Assembly: GCA_028289425.1 (NCBI GenBank)
Contig: JANQPL010000004.1
Coordinates: 620,001 to 684,000 of the forward strand
From: Alphaproteobacteria bacterium
GTDB taxonomy: Bacteria > Pseudomonadota > Alphaproteobacteria > JANQMY01
DNA length: 64,000 nucleotides
Reading direction: 5' to 3'
Part shown: positions 61,221 to 64,000 of the stretch, one piece after another
Numbering within the stretch: the stretch's first letter is position 1
How the letters are laid out: every line of letters begins with the position of its first letter
Translations under genes and position numbers: made by a program
The notes under the pieces: generated by a model
Database searches by the model: none
What the model saw: the letters and a program-made list of their open reading frames with translations, nothing else
What the model was told of the DNA's origin: nothing

Positions 61221-61796
61221 ATGTCCACTGTTATTCGTGCTGCCGCCGCCATCGGCATGTGTCTCACCGTCATCGTGTCGATGGCATTGCTAACGGTTCC
61301 AGCGGCACGGGCGCAGCAGGATGTTTCGCTCCCCGCTTTTTACGGTAAGTGGGTCGGTAGCGCTGTTTCCGAAAGCGAAATCAGCGTTCACTTCCAGCTA
61401 TCGGTTCGGGATATCGGCGTCGAAGTCAAACCGTTGGACGGGGGTGCATTCGAACTCACATGGTCTACGGTTCAGCGTCAGAAGGGTGACCCAAACGCGC
61501 CGACTGAGGTGCTCAAGTCGACAACACTTGTTTTTGAACCAGCGCCTGGGCGAGATGATCAATGGTGGGCCAAGGACACGGGCAACCTAAAGGACGGCAA
61601 ATCTGTTGCTTGGGCACGGATCGAAAAGAACGCATTGGTGGTCAATTCGTTTGCCGTAAATGAGGACGGTTCGTCCGAACTCCAAACCTATCAACGGGCA
61701 CTGACCGGTTTGGGGATGGAGCTTAAGTTTACCCGGGTAATCGATGGGGAATTGGTCCGCACGGCGGAAGGTAAGCTGACGAAATTCTCGCGCTAA
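61221..61796 (+). CDS. Secreted protein of unknown function
   Basis: A 191-residue protein with a Sec signal (MCLTVIVSMALLTVPAARAQ, cleavage after ARA near residue 31). The mature part, beta-rich and lipocalin-like in rhythm, starts VSLPAFYGKWVGSAVSESE and ends with FTRVIDGELVRTAEGKLTKF. GGGGAG precedes ATG 61221. Many alphaproteobacterial paralogues of the FYGxWxG type exist but I know no function. It converges on the CCA transferase with a 4-base overlap. Confidence 0.72.
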   Translation: MSTVIRAAAAIGMCLTVIVSMALLTVPAARAQQDVSLPAFYGKWVGSAVSESEISVHFQLSVRDIGVEVKPLDGGAFELTWSTVQRQKGDPNAPTEVLKSTTLVFEPAPGRDDQWWAKDTGNLKDGKSVAWARIEKNALVVNSFAVNEDGSSELQTYQRALTGLGMELKFTRVIDGELVRTAEGKLTKFSR

Positions 61797-63043
61797 TATA
61801 TTGTCGCCTGGACGATTGCCTTAAGCCGCTCGACGATCGAAAACTTGTCTTCGGTGAAATCTGAATCGATCCACCATTCTTCGACTTCCTTGATGACCTC
61901 GCCGATGGCTGGCCCCTCGGGCACGCCCGCATTCATGACGTCGCGTCCCGTAAGCGGCAGTTCAGGACGCACCCAGCTGTCGGCCAAGGCCAACAAGGCA
62001 CGCCACTGAACCGCATTGGTTTGTTTCGGATCTGCAGCCCAGTGAAACAAAACCAAATCTCGAAAGGTGCCCGGACCGATGCGATAGAGTGCGCGCCGGA
62101 CCTCGCGAATGGACAAATAGCAAACAATCTTTGTGTCATTGGTTTGCATTTCCAGCAGACGGTCCCGTTCGGCATTGGAAAGCCGAAGCCTGTTTGCCAG
62201 CGCCTCCGCTTGAGGGGCCTCCAAATCTACAAGCGCGCCCAGCCGGCGCAGACCATCTGAGAGAAACAACTGGTTGGCTTCGATATCGACAAGCTGTGCC
62301 AGGCGGTCGAAACATGTGGCTTCAGGTAATAGCACTTGAAGAACGCCGGCCGCCGTCATTGTCCGCAGCACAAGCAGCGGGTCGCGGGCGCCCAGAAGCT
62401 TTAAAAATTCTGTTCTGATACGCTCACCCGACAGACCGTTAAGCCCCGACTTCAGCTCAGCGATTGCGCGCAAGGCATCTTGGTCCGGATCACCAGAGCC
62501 GTAATAGGCTTGAAATCGGAAAAACCGCAAGATCCTCAGATAATCTTCTTGGATGCGATCGCTGGGGGCACCGATGAACCTGATCCGGCCGCTTTTGATG
62601 TCCGCAACGCCGCCAAAAGGGTCATAGACTGTCCCGTCCGGATCCGCGTAAATCGCGTTGATGGTCAGATCCCGTCGCGCAGCGTCGGCGTGCCACTCCT
62701 CGGTAAAAGCGACAGCGGCGTGGCGGCCGTCGGTCGCAACGTCTTCACGCAGCGTGGTTATTTCGAAGGGCTTTCCTTCCACGACGGCGGTAATCGTGCC
62801 GTGCTCGATGCCGGTCGGGACAGCTTTCAAGCCCGCGGATTCCAACAGTTGGACGACGGTGTCGGGCTTATCGGGCGTCGCAATATCGATGTCTTCGACA
62901 GGTTGGTGGATAATTGCATTCCTGACGCAGCCACCGACAAAACGGACCAGGCTTCCCTGGGCGGTGAGCGCTGCGATCAGCTTTCGCGTGTCCGGGGCGT
63001 TTAGCCATTCTTGAGGCCCAAGATTATGGGGTGGTTCAGGCAT
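61793..63043 (-). CDS. CCA tRNA nucleotidyltransferase (poly(A) polymerase family)
   Basis: A 416-residue class II nucleotidyltransferase. VRFVGGCVRNAIIHQPVEDI with DIATP gives the GG loop and metal-binding Asp pair; ATDGRHAAVAFTEEWHADAA, RRDLTINAIYADPDGTVYDP (RRD motif), IRFIGAPSDRIQEDYLRILR follow. It adds or repairs the 3' CCA of tRNA. The tRNA-Thr here already encodes CCA, so repair is the likely role for it. Lies downstream of DUF6111 and NUDIX genes. Confidence 0.93.
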   Translation of the reverse strand: MPEPPHNLGPQEWLNAPDTRKLIAALTAQGSLVRFVGGCVRNAIIHQPVEDIDIATPDKPDTVVQLLESAGLKAVPTGIEHGTITAVVEGKPFEITTLREDVATDGRHAAVAFTEEWHADAARRDLTINAIYADPDGTVYDPFGGVADIKSGRIRFIGAPSDRIQEDYLRILRFFRFQAYYGSGDPDQDALRAIAELKSGLNGLSGERIRTEFLKLLGARDPLLVLRTMTAAGVLQVLLPEATCFDRLAQLVDIEANQLFLSDGLRRLGALVDLEAPQAEALANRLRLSNAERDRLLEMQTNDTKIVCYLSIREVRRALYRIGPGTFRDLVLFHWAADPKQTNAVQWRALLALADSWVRPELPLTGRDVMNAGVPEGPAIGEVIKEVEEWWIDSDFTEDKFSIVERLKAIVQATIY

Positions 63044-63045
63044 CT

Positions 63046-63330
63046 CTAGAAAGGGCCTCCGAATCGCGGCCGCTCTGGTTCGGGCTCCGGTTCCGGCTCA
63101 GGGTTCTCAAACTCCAAGAGCGGATTGCGTGTGTTGTCTTGTGAGTCCATCACGTACCAGGCGCCCAGGCCGGCCATCAGAAACAAAAGTCCAATTGCAC
63201 TTAACAAAGCAATTTTTCGTTCGTCCCAATCCTCGCCCGATGCCAGCGATCTGTTCTTGATCGAAACGTAGCCCGCGTAAATAGCAAATGGCAGCAAGAA
63301 CAGCAAAAGATTGATTATTAAAATGCGCAT
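63046..63330 (-). CDS. DUF6111 small membrane protein
   Basis: A 94-residue protein with two membrane helices (about 3-21 and 42-61) and a Glu/Pro-repeat tail (ENPEPEPEPEPERP). It matches the DUF6111 group that sits between a NUDIX hydrolase and the CCA transferase in many alphaproteobacteria. Overlaps the NUDIX stop by one base; the CCA transferase starts 2 bases after. Function unknown. Confidence 0.83.
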   Translation of the reverse strand: MRILIINLLLFLLPFAIYAGYVSIKNRSLASGEDWDERKIALLSAIGLLFLMAGLGAWYVMDSQDNTRNPLLEFENPEPEPEPEPERPRFGGPF

Positions 63331-63992
63331 CAGTGTCCGTACAGCCGCTCGTACAGATTGACAATCATGCCTGCGGTCGCTCCCCAGATATAATGGCCAT
63401 CATAGGGCATTGCATAATACTCACGTGCGGCGCCTTTCCAGTGGGCACGGTGTCGCTCATGATTTTTGGGATTCATAAGAAAAGACAAGGGCACTTCGAA
63501 GGCCTCTTCCACTTCGGCGGGGTCGGTCTTGATTTGAAACCCTGGGCGGACAATCCCAACAATCGGCATGATGCAAAAGCCCGTACCCGTCTCGTAGGTA
63601 TCCAAGGCGCCGATCGGGGTGATGTAGTGCGACGCGATCCCCACCTCTTCTTCGGTTTCGCGAAGCGCCGTGTCGACCGGTGTGGCGTCCACCGGATCGA
63701 CGCGGCCGCCCGGAAAGCTCACCTGCCCTGCATGGCTGGGAAGATGCTGTGAACGTTCCGTCAACAAGACGAAGGTTTCTGATTGGCGATCTACCAATGG
63801 CACCAGAACCGATGCCGCTCGCAAGTCCGCAGAGGCAGCCGCGCCGGAGCTGTCGCGTTCCCGATCACGACCGAAGTCGCCGCGCGACGGCAGCGCCGCG
63901 CCAACCTGTTCATGACTGGTGGGAAGAGGCTCAAGTTTTGACCTGAGCAGCATCTCCAGCTCTGAGGTGAGACTGTCGGTTGGGCGGTCCAA
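63330..63992 (-). CDS. NUDIX hydrolase, CoA pyrophosphatase-like (start may lie beyond right edge)
   Basis: At least 220 residues. The NUDIX box begins with GGRVDPVDATPVDTALRE and TEEEVG, preceded by LPSHAGQVSFP, which is the UPF0035/CoA-pyrophosphatase (NudL) signature. It would split CoA or acyl-CoA to 3',5'-ADP and acyl phosphopantetheine. The first in-window start is TTG 63992 with AGGA only 5 bases before; no in-frame stop lies upstream in the window, so the true start could be outside. Confidence 0.87.
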   Translation of the reverse strand: MDRPTDSLTSELEMLLRSKLEPLPTSHEQVGAALPSRGDFGRDRERDSSGAAASADLRAASVLVPLVDRQSETFVLLTERSQHLPSHAGQVSFPGGRVDPVDATPVDTALRETEEEVGIASHYITPIGALDTYETGTGFCIMPIVGIVRPGFQIKTDPAEVEEAFEVPLSFLMNPKNHERHRAHWKGAAREYYAMPYDGHYIWGATAGMIVNLYERLYGH

Positions 63993-64000
63993 ATTATCCT

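Overview
The window reads as chromosomal DNA of an alphaproteobacterium, probably a Rhodospirillales-like lineage; I cannot place it more finely. The basis is the gene content and order: lgt-midA-pgeF facing ubiK-like/ybjN/proC; ilvE next to a MarR-OmpR-histidine kinase trio; uvrC-pgsA-moaD-moaE; prs-rplY-pth-ychF; petABC; and a NUDIX-DUF6111-CCA transferase trio. Coding is dense on both strands, with many 4-bp ATGA overlaps. I see no prophage, IS transposase gene, CRISPR array or rRNA operon. One tRNA gene is present (Thr, anticodon CGT).

Layout. 0-1 kb: a HAD-superfamily gene running off the left edge. 1.5-20.5 kb: an accessory and catabolic stretch with enoyl-CoA hydratase, membrane dipeptidase, VOC protein, SDR, diacylglycerol kinase-like protein, a palindrome-rich patch with a GIY-YIG gene, a tandem glutaredoxin/GST-fold protein, two luciferase-like oxidoreductases, a hotdog thioesterase, an orphan Flp pilin, a pair of acyl-CoA dehydrogenases and a TIR-transmembrane-SUMF1 protein. 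21.4-27.5 kb: a lipid island with a wax ester synthase/diacylglycerol acyltransferase carrying a basic tail, two alpha/beta hydrolases, a phasin, and btaB/btaA for betaine lipids. 27.6-33 kb: a PraR-like regulator, GNAT, two lipoproteins, CutA, a Na/Ca exchanger, and a pteridine-reductase-like SDR with folB.

33.3-52 kb is mostly conserved housekeeping: uvrC, pgsA, moaDE, mscS, mscL, ilvE, MarR/OmpR/histidine kinase, TetR-type regulator, proC, ybjN, ubiK-like, lgt, midA, pgeF, prs, rplY, pth and ychF. 52-53.6 kb has two MaoC hotdog proteins and a dienelactone hydrolase. 53.6-56.8 kb is a methylthioadenosine salvage operon (mtnP-apt-mtnA-class II aldolase) of the type known as the DHAP shunt. 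56.9-59.5 kb is petABC (cytochrome bc1). 59.7-64 kb has trmL, hemF, a secreted unknown, CCA-adding enzyme, DUF6111 and a NUDIX hydrolase that reaches the right edge.

Working together: three enzymes that consume diacylglycerol sit within 22 kb (DAG kinase-like, WS/DGAT, BtaA). With the phasin and lipases this suggests control over whether DAG goes to phospholipid, storage lipid or phosphorus-free membrane lipid; two Pho-box-like half-site clusters lie upstream of btaA. The most unusual features are the basic tail on the acyltransferase, the TIR-TM-SUMF1 protein, the MTA/DHAP-shunt operon, and several families of palindromic repeats (6.2-7.0, 10.2, 21.2 and 44.4-44.6 kb).
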